A stretch of DNA of 64,000 bases, taken from NCBI GenBank assembly GCA_947624065.1, contig CANQIO010000003.1:27623-91622 (forward strand), in the 5' to 3' direction. The position numbers and the translations under genes are program-made. This stretch comes from an uncultured Oscillospiraceae bacterium (GTDB lineage Bacteria; Bacillota; Clostridia; Oscillospirales; Oscillospiraceae). Every line of letters starts with the position of its first letter. Position 1 is the first letter of the stretch. This document shows positions 49,875 to 59,596 of this stretch, in pieces. The notes under the pieces are model-generated. The model had not been told where the DNA came from. It searched no databases and was given only the letters and a program-made list of their open reading frames with translations.

Positions 49875-49892
49875 ATGGCATTGCTGGCGTAG
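49875..49892 (+). CDS. Possible first leader micro-ORF (5 codons)
   Basis: ATG GCA TTG CTG GCG TAG encodes MALLA. GAGG lies 10 nt upstream. It precedes the hairpins and second leader ORF. Very short, so support is weak on its own. Confidence 0.35.
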   Translation: MALLA

Positions 49893-49971
49893 AAAACAAA
49901 ATGACCCACGATGAAAAGGCAAGCCGTGGCTTGCCGATTTGTCGTGGGGATCTTTATGCCCATTTTGTTTT
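49893..49971 (+). promoter_or_regulatory. Nested hairpins in the MFS leader, probable attenuator
   Basis: Three nested stems: AAAACAAAATG (49893-49903) with CATTTTGTTTT (49961-49971), CCCACGA (49905-49911) with TCGTGGG (49942-49948), and GGCAAGC (49918-49924) with GCTTGCC (49929-49935). The 3' side ends in TTTTGTTTTTT. The structure overlaps the leader ORF, as in ribosome-dependent attenuators of drug-resistance genes. Confidence 0.7.
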
Positions 49972-49993
49972 TTACGAGGTCAGTTTACCATGA
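49901..49993 (+). CDS. Leader peptide (30 aa) coupled to the MFS pump
   Basis: An ORF beginning MTHDEKASRGLPICRGD and ending FYEVSLP. Its TGA overlaps the ATG of the MFS gene (ATGA). Its codons span all three hairpins at 49893-49971, so ribosome position on it would decide which stem forms. A good ribosome site is not obvious; entry could depend on the micro-ORF at 49875. Length and position match leader peptides of inducible resistance genes. No function as a free peptide is claimed. Confidence 0.6.
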   Translation: MTHDEKASRGLPICRGDLYAHFVFYEVSLP

Positions 49994-51141
49994 AAATAAA
50001 ACGGAATATCGTCCTTCTTTACGCCATCGCCTTTCTCCAGGGCATGGTGTTCTACGCCCCTGTGGCCTCCCTGTACCGGCAGGTCCGGGGCCTGAGTCTG
50101 GGCCAGATCGCCCTCGTCGAGAGCATATCCTTCGTCATATCCCTGGCCATGGAGCTGCCCTGGGGCATCGCGGCCGACCGGATCGGTTACAAAAAGACCA
50201 TGATCGCCGGCTGCGGCATATTCGCCCTTTCCAAGCTGGTGTTCTGGCGGGCGGACAGTTTTATGGACTTTTTCTGGGAGCGGGTGCTCCTCAGCGCCGC
50301 CATCGCCGCCCTGTCCGGGGTGGACGAGAGCATCCTGTACTTAAGCTGCCCCGACAGCGAGAGCCAGAAGGTCTTCGGCCGCTGGGGCGCCTTCTCCACG
50401 GCGGGGCTGCTGGCCTCCTCCGGGGCCTTCGCCCTCTGGATGGCGGAGGACTACGCCCTGGCCGCCCTGGCGACCCTCATCGCCTATGGCCTGGCGGCGG
50501 TGCTGACGCTGCTGCTCACGGAGGTCCGTCCGCCGGAAAAGGAGCGCCGGGAGCCGGTGCGCGCCTTTTTCCGGCTGCTGGGCGGCACCCTGCGCCAGAG
50601 GCGGTTTCTGCTGCTGGTGGTCTGCTGGGCCCTGTACGGGGTGGTCCTGAGCACGGTGTGCACCTGGCTGAACCAGAACCAATACCTGCGCTGCGGCATG
50701 TCCGGCCAGGCTATGGGCTGGGTGTACATCGCCGTGTCGGTGGTGTCCCTGTCCGGGGCGTTTTCCCAGCGGTTCACCGACAAGGCGGGCCGGGCCCGCT
50801 CGGCCCTGGGGGCGATAGCCATGGCGGGGCTGGCCTGCCTCACCCTGACGCTGACCCGCTCGGCGGCCCTCTCCGTGGGGTGCATCCTGTTCATGGAGGG
50901 CAGCTATGCCATCGTCGGCCCCCTGGCCAGCCAGGTCTGGAACCGGCAGGTGACCGGCGCCGACCGGGCCACCCAGCTGAGCATCTACGCAGTGCTGGAC
51001 GAGGCCGTCTCCGCCGGGGGCACCCTGATCCTGGGCCGGGCGGCGGACGTGTCCCTGGACACGGCGTTTTTGCTGAGCGCCGGGATCTGTCTTATTTGCG
51101 CGGCTGCCATCACCGCCTTCTGCCGCCGGTTTTTCCAGTAA
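49990..51141 (+). CDS. MFS family transporter (probable drug efflux)
   Basis: A 383-aa, 11-12 helix protein. SLGQIALVESISFVISLAME, then GIAADRIGYKKTMIAG (the MFS motif A loop between helices 2 and 3), PPEKERREPVR in the central cytosolic loop, and a second repeat with RFTDKAGRARSALG. The ATG at 49990 is 10 nt after GAGG within the leader ORF. An attenuator-like leader and the neighbouring ABC-F gene suggest antibiotic export; the substrate is not deducible. Confidence 0.85.
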   Translation: MKIKRNIVLLYAIAFLQGMVFYAPVASLYRQVRGLSLGQIALVESISFVISLAMELPWGIAADRIGYKKTMIAGCGIFALSKLVFWRADSFMDFFWERVLLSAAIAALSGVDESILYLSCPDSESQKVFGRWGAFSTAGLLASSGAFALWMAEDYALAALATLIAYGLAAVLTLLLTEVRPPEKERREPVRAFFRLLGGTLRQRRFLLLVVCWALYGVVLSTVCTWLNQNQYLRCGMSGQAMGWVYIAVSVVSLSGAFSQRFTDKAGRARSALGAIAMAGLACLTLTLTRSAALSVGCILFMEGSYAIVGPLASQVWNRQVTGADRATQLSIYAVLDEAVSAGGTLILGRAADVSLDTAFLLSAGICLICAAAITAFCRRFFQ

Positions 51142-51174
51142 GTGGCCGCGCTGGAGACGCGATCGGACAAACGA

Positions 51175-51210
51175 GAGGACGCGGAGGTTTCCGCGTCCTC
51201 ACTGTTTTTC
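51175..51210 (+). terminator. Terminator of the MFS gene, overlapping the XRE stop
   Basis: GAGGACGCGGA (51175-51185) pairs with TCCGCGTCCTC (51190-51200), followed by ACTGTTTTTCC. The 3' arm includes the stop codon region of the convergent XRE gene. Confidence 0.88.
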
Positions 51211-51441
51211 CAGTTCCTCTTCCAGCTTCGCGATGACTACGCTCTTCTTCACGTCCAGCGCCGTGCAGATCCTGTAGAACGTCTCCAGCGTCGGCTTTCG
51301 CTCGCCGCGCTCGATGGCGCTCAGATGGCTGCGCCCGATGTCGGCCAGCCCGCTCAGGACCTCCTGTGATATGCCGCTGCGCTGACGAAAATAAGCAATG
51401 ACTCTTCCGACCGCCACAGGGTCGAGCGTAGGAATATACAT
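51199..51441 (-). CDS. Small XRE-family regulator
   Basis: An 80-aa helix-turn-helix protein: RVIAYFRQRSGISQEVLSGL, DIGRSHLSAIERGERKPTLE, TFYRICTALDV. The ATG at 51441 follows AGAGGTGG; an upstream ATG in frame (51459) has no ribosome site. It sits between MFS and ABC-F genes, next to a nested palindrome (51461-51540) that it may bind. Confidence 0.88.
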   Translation of the reverse strand: MYIPTLDPVAVGRVIAYFRQRSGISQEVLSGLADIGRSHLSAIERGERKPTLETFYRICTALDVKKSVVIAKLEEELEKQ

Positions 51442-51460
51442 AGTTCCACCTCTATGCATA

Positions 51461-51540
51461 TTCTATGGGGTGCGGCACCCGCCATTGAACACATATGTTG
51501 ACAAATGAATACATATGTGTTAGAATGACGCCCCATAGAA
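51461..51540. promoter_or_regulatory. Nested palindromes with a consensus-like promoter
   Basis: Outer repeat TTCTATGGGG (51461-51470) / CCCCATAGAA (51531-51540). Inner repeat AACACATATGT (51488-51498) / ACATATGTGTT (51511-51521). Between them is a plus-strand promoter TTGACA (51498-51503), 17 bp, TAGAAT (51521-51526). That promoter points toward the 3' end of the ABC-F gene and meets a terminator 20 nt after its start. Confidence 0.75.
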
Positions 51541-51547
51541 AACATAC

Positions 51548-51583
51548 GTCCCCGGGAGGGCCTTGCCCTTCCGGGGACTTTTT
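51548..51583. terminator. Terminator of the ABC-F gene, also ending a short plus-strand transcript
   Basis: GTCCCCGGGAGGG (51548-51560) pairs with CCCTTCCGGGGAC (51566-51578). TTTTT follows on the plus side; the minus side has ATGTTTTC. Confidence 0.85.
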
Positions 51584-53049
51584 CACAGCGCCACCGTCTT
51601 GGTGGCGATCTTCTCGCAGAAGGCCCGGTCATGCTCTGCGAACAGGATGGTGGGCTTTGTCCGCAGCAGGAGCTGCTCGATCTGCATGCGGCTGATCAGG
51701 TCGATGTAGTTGAGCGGCTCGTCCCATACCAGCAGGTGGGCCTTTTCACACAGGCTCCGGGCGATGAGGACCTTTTTCCTCTGTCCGGCGGAGAAATCCG
51801 CCATGTCCTTCTCAAACTGGCTCCGTTCAAAGTCCAGCTTGCGCAATATGGCCAGGAAGAGGCTCACATCGATGCCGTACCGCTCGGCGTACCCGGTCAG
51901 GGTCCCCGCCAGGTCGGAGGTGTCCTGGGCCACATAGGAGATGGCCAGACCGCTGCCGGCCTCAAATATCCCCGTATGGGGGATGTCCTCTCCGCAGATC
52001 AGTTTCAAGATGCTGCTCTTGCCCGCGCCGTTGGCCCCCAGCAGCGCCAGCCGGTCGCCCCGCTCCACCGTGAAGGACACCGGCGCGCACACAGGCCCCG
52101 CGCCGTAGTCCACAGCCAGCTCGTGCAGCCGCAGCAGCCGGGGGCTGTGATAGGCCAGGGGCGCCAGCTTCAGGTCCTCCGCCGTGTCGATGTTCCTGAG
52201 AAGCTTCGACTTCTCGTCAATAGCCCGCTGCTGCCGGGTCTCGATGGCCTTGGACCGTTTCATCATCCGGGCGGCTTTGTGCCCGATGGCGCCCCGGTCA
52301 CAGGGGCCGTTGCCGATCTTGGTGGCCTCGACCCGGTCGGACCAGTCGGCCTTTTCCCGGGCGGTCTCCCGCAGACGCTTGATCTCCTTTTTCAGCCGGG
52401 CGTTCTGTTCAGTCTCGAGCTGGTCCTGGTTCTGCTTATTGGCCCACCAGGTGGAAAAGTCGCCCCGGCAGACCTGGATGCCCGCCCGGTTGATGGCGAG
52501 GATATGGTCCACGCACCCGTCCAGAAAGGCCCGGTCGTGGCTGACCAGGATGAAGCCCTTCTTGCGGGCCAGATACCGGCTCACCAGCTCCCTGCCCCGC
52601 ATGTCCAGATGGTTGGTGGGCTCGTCGATGAGCAAAAAGGCGTTCTCCCGCAAAAACAGCGCCGCCAGCAGCGTCTTGGTGCGCTCGCCGTTGGACAGGG
52701 TGGAGAAGGGCCGGTACAGCACCCCCTCGTCCACCGCCAGCTTTCCCAGCTCCCGCTCAAGCTCCCATTCCGGCGCGTCGGGGCACACGGCCGCCAGCAC
52801 GTCGGCGGTGTCCGCGGCCATGTCCGCCACCGGATAGGGGAAGTACTCAAACTCCACCGACGCGGTGATGGTCCCCTGGTACTTATGCTCCCCCATGAGC
52901 AGTTTCAAAAACGTGGTCTTGCCCCGGCCGTTGCGGCCGGTGAAGCCCAGACGCCAGTCCGTGTCGATCTGAAAACTGGCGTGGTCAAAAATGGTGTCAT
53001 AGCCGTCGCCATAGGCGAAGGTCAGATCAGAGACGTCGATCAATGACAT
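51583..53049 (-). CDS. ABC-F ribosomal protection protein (Lsa/CplR-like)
   Basis: A 488-aa protein with two ABC ATPase domains and no membrane segments. Domain 1: Walker A GRNGRGKT (38-45), signature LSNGERTK (118-125), IDEPTNHLD (141-149). A charged linker (about 205-285, rich in Lys/Arg/Glu) is the interdomain arm that reaches the peptidyl-transferase centre. Domain 2: GANGAGKS, FSAGQRKK, WDEPLNYID. GFTGRNGRGKTTFL and the short length are typical of the Lsa/CplR group, which gives lincosamide, streptogramin A and pleuromutilin resistance. The spectrum here is inferred only. Expression passes through the leader at 53050-53271. Confidence 0.88.
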   Translation of the reverse strand: MSLIDVSDLTFAYGDGYDTIFDHASFQIDTDWRLGFTGRNGRGKTTFLKLLMGEHKYQGTITASVEFEYFPYPVADMAADTADVLAAVCPDAPEWELERELGKLAVDEGVLYRPFSTLSNGERTKTLLAALFLRENAFLLIDEPTNHLDMRGRELVSRYLARKKGFILVSHDRAFLDGCVDHILAINRAGIQVCRGDFSTWWANKQNQDQLETEQNARLKKEIKRLRETAREKADWSDRVEATKIGNGPCDRGAIGHKAARMMKRSKAIETRQQRAIDEKSKLLRNIDTAEDLKLAPLAYHSPRLLRLHELAVDYGAGPVCAPVSFTVERGDRLALLGANGAGKSSILKLICGEDIPHTGIFEAGSGLAISYVAQDTSDLAGTLTGYAERYGIDVSLFLAILRKLDFERSQFEKDMADFSAGQRKKVLIARSLCEKAHLLVWDEPLNYIDLISRMQIEQLLLRTKPTILFAEHDRAFCEKIATKTVAL

Positions 53050-53271
53050 GTCATGCCCTCCTTAAAAATCAGAATCGGCCGCGGGAGAACGCTCCCACAG
53101 CCGACGGAGGGCATGGTCACACCATGCCATATGTCAGTTGAAAAAGATGCCGCTCCCCCCGAGGCCGGCATGACAACAAGGCGGCACGCGCCGCCGGGCA
53201 ACCTTTGCCCCGTCATGCCAAAGCTGTCAGCAGGAAGCAGAGATCATCTTCTCACCTCAAATCGTATTGGA
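53050..53271 (-). promoter_or_regulatory. Attenuator-like leader of the ABC-F gene
   Basis: About 220 nt on the minus strand, holding in order: a six-residue ORF (53227-53247); a long stem GGCATGAC / GTCATGCC; a terminator-like stem ATGCCG / CGGCAT followed by CTTTTTC (53140-53171); a switch hairpin GGCATGG / CCATGCC (53110-53128); a GC stem at 53076-53104 followed by ATTCTGATTTTT; then the ribosome site. CATGCCCTCC (read at 53106-53115) pairs perfectly with GGAGGGCATG (53052-53061), the Shine-Dalgarno. This pairing excludes the switch hairpin. Confidence 0.8.
53227..53247 (-). CDS. Leader peptide of the ABC-F gene (MISASC)
   Basis: ATG ATC TCT GCT TCC TGC TGA on the minus strand. A strong GAGGTGAG site ends 4 nt upstream and the start is about 25 nt after the predicted transcription start. 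Short leader ORFs of this kind sense antibiotic-stalled ribosomes in other ABC-F genes. Confidence 0.65.
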   Translation of the reverse strand: MISASC

Positions 53272-53278
53272 TGGGAAC

Positions 53279-53307
53279 AATATACCACAATGGGCGAAAA
53301 AGTACAA
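53279..53307 (-). promoter_or_regulatory. Promoter of the ABC-F transcript
   Basis: On the minus strand TTGTAC (53302-53307), 17-bp spacer, TATATT (53279-53284). Confidence 0.75.
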
Positions 53308-53344
53308 GCCAAAGCAAAATATTTGCGAAATTTATATAAATCGC

Positions 53345-53373
53345 TTGACAAAGTTCATATACCGGTGTAACAT
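53345..53373 (+). promoter_or_regulatory. Promoter of the ribbon-helix-helix gene
   Basis: TTGACA (53345-53350), 17-bp spacer, TAACAT (53368-53373), then GAGGTGAGAG before the ATG. The intergenic region here is AT-rich. Confidence 0.75.
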
Positions 53374-53392
53374 TATCATCGAGGTGAGAGAT

Positions 53393-54043
53393 ATGAAAAA
53401 GACCCTGTACAGCCTGATGCTCTCGGACGATGTGGTCCGGGCGGTGGACGCCCTGGCCCACCGGATGGGCACCAACCGCTCGGCGCTGGTCAACCAGATC
53501 CTGGCCGAGTACACGGATATGGTGACGCCGGAGCGGCAGGTCCAGGACATCTTCCGGCAGATCGGGGAGATCCTGGGCACGGACCAGGACCTGGTGCCCT
53601 TCGTGGCCCCCAACGCCATGAGCATGAGCATGAAGTCCAGCCTCCAGTACCGCTACCGGCCCACGGTGAAATACTCCGTGGAGCTGTACCGGGACCGGGA
53701 GGGGACCCTGGGGGAGCTGAGCGTGGTGTTCCGCACTCAGTCCCAGGAACTGCTGGACGCCATGGGACAGTTCTTCCGGCTCTGGAAAGAGGTGGAGGAC
53801 GAGCTGGTGGCGCCCTATCACCCCGCGCCGGTGGAGTACGCCCTGTATCCCGGCCGGTTCACCCGTACCCTGGATCTGCCCGGCCGGCGGGATTACTCCA
53901 GCGCCGATATCGCCGGGGCCATCAGTGCCTATGTGCGGCTGTTCGACCGGCTGATGAAGGGAGTGCTGGCCGGGAGCCTGTCCGCCCGGGATGTGGAGGC
54001 AGAGTATATCCGCTGGCTCCGGGAGGGCAATACGATCCTCTAA
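53393..54043 (+). CDS. Ribbon-helix-helix (CopG-like) domain protein
   Basis: A 216-aa protein. Residues 1-42 look like a ribbon-helix-helix DNA-binding unit (KKTLYSLMLSDDVVRAVDAL, TNRSALVNQILAEY). The rest (about 43-216) is a helical/beta region not recognised, with KSSLQYRYRPTVKYSVELYR and LFDRLMKGVLAG. The ATG at 53393 follows GAGGTGAG; the longer frame upstream covers the promoter and is not coding. It is divergent from the ABC-F gene, which it may regulate. Confidence 0.8.
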   Translation: MKKTLYSLMLSDDVVRAVDALAHRMGTNRSALVNQILAEYTDMVTPERQVQDIFRQIGEILGTDQDLVPFVAPNAMSMSMKSSLQYRYRPTVKYSVELYRDREGTLGELSVVFRTQSQELLDAMGQFFRLWKEVEDELVAPYHPAPVEYALYPGRFTRTLDLPGRRDYSSADIAGAISAYVRLFDRLMKGVLAGSLSARDVEAEYIRWLREGNTIL

Positions 54044-54070
54044 AACCGTCCTTGCATGTGGCGAGGCAAA

Positions 54071-54167
54071 GGGCGGCCTCGCCCGACAGGACCCCTCCCG
54101 CTAAAGTTCGCGATGCTCACCGATCGCGTGCGGGGTCCTGTCGGTCCTCGCCGCCCATCAGATGAGA
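54071..54167. repeat. Dispersed palindromic repeat, copy 2
   Basis: It matches 36761-36857 over 86 nt (54071-54156) plus a diverged 11-nt extension. Here the symmetry is stronger: GGGCGGC-CTCG-CCGACAGGACCCC is complementary to the 3' side GGGGTCCTGTCGG-CCTCGCCGCCC. The inner stem CGCGAT / ATCGCG has a GCTCACCG loop. It lies between the ribbon-helix-helix gene and clpB. Confidence 0.85.
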
Positions 54168-54221
54168 CCGCCGGTGCACAGCCGGGAAAGCATTTCATAT
54201 CATATAAGGAAGTGACCTGTT

Positions 54222-56816
<2,595 letters not shown>

Positions 56817-56827
56817 AAAGAAAAAAT

Positions 56828-56858
56828 GCCCGGAGCGATTGCTCCGGGCTTGCTTTTT
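56828..56858 (+). terminator. Terminator of clpB
   Basis: GCCCGGAGC (56828-56836) pairs with GCTCCGGGC (56841-56849), GATT loop, then TTGCTTTTT. Confidence 0.92.
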
Positions 56859-56877
56859 CCCAGGTTTATGATATGAT
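56850..56877 (+). promoter_or_regulatory. Probable promoter of pfkA
   Basis: TTGCTT (56850-56855), 16-bp spacer, TATGAT (56872-56877). The -35 shares bases with the T-tract of the clpB terminator. Confidence 0.5.
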
Positions 56878-56998
56878 ATCCGCGAATGTTTCTCTCGAAA
56901 CAAAAGCGTCCGTTTTCCGGGACTGCCCGAGGCTTTTCCCGGAAATCTCCGCAAATCGGGCAAACAAATTCTCATATACATAAAGGAGCGATACGGAT

Positions 56999-57979
56999 AT
57001 GGGCAATCCCATCAAACGGATCGGCGTTCTCACCAGCGGCGGCGACGCCCCCGGCATGAACGCGGCAGTTCGGGCCGTGGTTCGCACGGCTCTGGGCCGG
57101 GGACTGGAATGCGTGGGCATCCGCCGGGGCTGGAACGGCCTGGTGAACGGGGACTTCTTCCCCATGACCTCCTCCTCCGTCAGCCATATTCTGGCCAGCG
57201 GCGGCACCATCCTCTATACGGCCCGCAGCAAGGAATTCATGACCGACGAGGGCCAGGACAGGGCCGTGGCCACCTGCAAGATGCTGGGCATCGACGCGGT
57301 GGTGGCCATCGGCGGCGACGGCACCTTCCGGGGCGCGCGGGATCTGTCCCGCCGGGGCGTGAAGGTGGTGGGCATCCCCGCCACCATCGACAACGACGTG
57401 GGCTGCACCAACTATACCATCGGCTTCGACACCGCCTGCAACACCGCCGTACAGTGCATCGACAAGCTGCGGGACACCATGCAGAGCCATGAGCGCTGCT
57501 CTGTGGTGGAGGTCATGGGCCGCCACGCCGGCTATCTGGCGCTGTACGTGGGTATCTCCGTGGGCGCCACCGCGGTGCTCATCCCCGAGGTGGAGGTGGA
57601 CTTCCAGCGGGACGTGGCCGAGCAGATCCGCCAGTCCCGGCTCCTGGGCAACACCCACTTCATGATCGTGGTGGCCGAGGGCGCCGGCAGCGCCATGGAC
57701 ATCGGCAAGCGCATCCACGAAGAGCTGGGCATCGATCCCCGCGTCACCATCCTGGGCCACATCCAGCGGGGCGGCTCCCCCACCGCCCGGGACCGGGAGA
57801 CTGCCACCCGCATGGGCTACGCCGCCGTGCAGGCCCTGGTGGACGGCGCCGACAGCTCCATCATCACCGCCCATGACGGGCACCTGGTGACCATCCCCAT
57901 CGAGGAGGCCCTGCAGCAGACCAAGCACCTGCAAATGGAGCGCTACGACGTGCTGGAGGCGCTCCACGCCCATCAATAG
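56999..57979 (+). CDS. pfkA: 6-phosphofructokinase
   Basis: A 326-aa ATP-dependent Pfk, the committed glycolytic step. GVLTSGGDAPGMNAAVR, GGDGTFRGA (about 105-113), GIPATIDND (catalytic TIDND) and VEVMGRHAGYLAL are present. GGDG with Gly (rather than Asp) after the first three residues fits ATP rather than pyrophosphate use. AAAGGAG precedes the ATG. Confidence 0.97.
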   Translation: MGNPIKRIGVLTSGGDAPGMNAAVRAVVRTALGRGLECVGIRRGWNGLVNGDFFPMTSSSVSHILASGGTILYTARSKEFMTDEGQDRAVATCKMLGIDAVVAIGGDGTFRGARDLSRRGVKVVGIPATIDNDVGCTNYTIGFDTACNTAVQCIDKLRDTMQSHERCSVVEVMGRHAGYLALYVGISVGATAVLIPEVEVDFQRDVAEQIRQSRLLGNTHFMIVVAEGAGSAMDIGKRIHEELGIDPRVTILGHIQRGGSPTARDRETATRMGYAAVQALVDGADSSIITAHDGHLVTIPIEEALQQTKHLQMERYDVLEALHAHQ

Positions 57980-57995
57980 CACGCCTAAAAACGCA

Positions 57996-58032
57996 GCCCG
58001 CCCGGAGCAGAGCTCCGGGCGGGCGTTTTTTT
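57996..58032 (+). terminator. Terminator of pfkA
   Basis: A 13-bp stem GCCCGCCCGGAGC (57996-58008 / 58012-58024), AGA loop, followed by GTTTTTTT. It reaches the stop codon of the convergent DUF4015 gene. Confidence 0.95.
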
Positions 58033-59143
58033 ACCATGAGATCACGAAGGACTCGTGTCCCTCCGGCATCAGGCCCATGATCGGGACGAACCGCACATTC
58101 GCGTCGCCGCCGTTCATGGCCTCTGTCGCCAGCTCCAGGTCCCCGGCCAGCAGGTCCGGGCTGGTGGGACAGTACAGCCTGGCGAACAGCCGCCAGAAGA
58201 TATCCAGGTCCTGGCCGGTCTGGGCCCCCTGGCCGCTCCGGAGGCTGGCCGCGTTCAGCCGGGCGGAGACCGCCGTGCCGGTGTCCTGCAGCGCCTCCGC
58301 CACCCGCTTGCCCAGCTGGCACACGGCCACCACCGGGTCCGCCTGGGTCCGCAGCGTCACGGTATAGGTGAAGCCTGCCTCCGAGACGGGGTGGTAAAAG
58401 TCCGCCAGGATGATCTCGTCAAAGCCCATGGCGGCCAGCTCCCTGGCCATGTCGGTCACATAGGCCCGCACGGTCCGGTTATAGGGGTCCATCCAAGACG
58501 CGCCGTTCTCATCCCGATAGGCGTAGCCCCCCGATTGGAGCACCACGGACGGGTTCCGGGCGCACAGCAGATTGTCGGTGAAGCAGCTGATCTGGGCGGC
58601 CACGGTCTTGCCCGCCTCATGGAGGGTGGTGATGGTCCCGGACAGGTCCGTGATACCGCTGGTCCCGTAGGAGACGGCGGTGGCGCAGCTGGACGGCCAG
58701 GCCAGCTGCCCGGACGGGTCCTTCACCTGCAGGATGGCGCCGCTGTAGAAATTCCCCTCGGTCACGCTGGCCACAGCCTCCGCCAGCGCCTGGGGGTTCG
58801 TCACGTCGCCCTGGGCGATGAACCGGTCCTGCACGGGCTTAAGGTCCTCCCAGCCGCCCATGTCCACGTCCTCGAAATCCGGGTCCTCCCAGATGACCTC
58901 CACCGTCAGCGGCTCAAAGGTCGGCGTCGGGGCGGGCTGCCCCTGCTCCTCCGCGGGGGCCTCCTCCCTGCCGAAGGGCAGCTCGAGCCGGACGCCGGAG
59001 GCGTCATAGACGATGTACTGCTGCAGGAAATAGAACAGCCCTATGGCGCCCACCACCAGGAAGGCCAGCACGAACAGCAATATGCTCAGAGGCGAGCGGA
59101 ATTTCCGGTGGCCTCTGTATATGTCCTTGGGACGGTACGGCAT
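58031..59143 (-). CDS. Membrane-anchored putative glycoside hydrolase (DUF4015 type)
   Basis: A 370-aa protein. Cytoplasmic start MPYRPKDIYRGHRKF, a membrane helix (about 18-42), a Pro/Glu linker and an extracellular TIM-barrel-like part (about 115-370). GAILQVKDPSGQLAW, AAQISCFTDNLLCARNPSV, WMDPYNRTVRAYVTDMAREL, GFDEIILADFYHPV and IMGLMPEGHESF resemble the GH-like DUF4015 family (relatives have FDEIQFDYVRFP). Substrate unknown; probably a wall or surface glycan. The start overlaps the rpiB stop (TAATG). Confidence 0.75.
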   Translation of the reverse strand: MPYRPKDIYRGHRKFRSPLSILLFVLAFLVVGAIGLFYFLQQYIVYDASGVRLELPFGREEAPAEEQGQPAPTPTFEPLTVEVIWEDPDFEDVDMGGWEDLKPVQDRFIAQGDVTNPQALAEAVASVTEGNFYSGAILQVKDPSGQLAWPSSCATAVSYGTSGITDLSGTITTLHEAGKTVAAQISCFTDNLLCARNPSVVLQSGGYAYRDENGASWMDPYNRTVRAYVTDMARELAAMGFDEIILADFYHPVSEAGFTYTVTLRTQADPVVAVCQLGKRVAEALQDTGTAVSARLNAASLRSGQGAQTGQDLDIFWRLFARLYCPTSPDLLAGDLELATEAMNGGDANVRFVPIMGLMPEGHESFVISW

Positions 59144-59577
59144 TATCCCTCCAGATCCCTGATCATCGCGATGCGCCGGCTGTGGCTCTCCCCGTTGGAG
59201 AAGCCGGTATCCAGATAGGTGTCCACGATCTTTTTGGCCAGCTCCGTGCCCAGCACCCGTCCGCCCAGGCACAGCACGTTGGCGTCGTTGTGCTGGCGGC
59301 TCATCTCGGCGCTGTAGCAGTCCCCGCACAGGGCCGCGCGGATGCCGGGGATCTTGTTGGCGGCGATGGACATGCCGATGCCCGTGCCGCAGCAGAGGAT
59401 GCCCCGCTCATACTGCCCGGCCGCCACAGCGCGGCACAGCTTCTCCGCATAGGCGGGATAGTCCACCCGCTCGCCGCCGCAGCCCAGGTCCTCCGCCGGG
59501 ATGCCCCGTTCGGCCAGGTGCTCCAAAATGGTCTGTTTGAGGGCGTAGCCCCCGTGATCCGATGCGATCGCGATCAT
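59143..59577 (-). CDS. rpiB: Ribose-5-phosphate isomerase B
   Basis: A 144-aa RpiB/LacAB sugar-phosphate isomerase. IAIASDHGGYALKQTI (catalytic Asp and His), GILCCGTGIGMSIAANKI (catalytic Cys), CLGGRVLG and a C-terminal RRIAMIRDLE. The ATG at 59577 has GGAGG 10 nt upstream. It is cotranscribed with the phosphatase gene upstream and DUF4015 downstream. Confidence 0.95.
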   Translation of the reverse strand: MIAIASDHGGYALKQTILEHLAERGIPAEDLGCGGERVDYPAYAEKLCRAVAAGQYERGILCCGTGIGMSIAANKIPGIRAALCGDCYSAEMSRQHNDANVLCLGGRVLGTELAKKIVDTYLDTGFSNGESHSRRIAMIRDLEG

Positions 59578-59596
59578 GATCGGTGATCCTCCTTTT

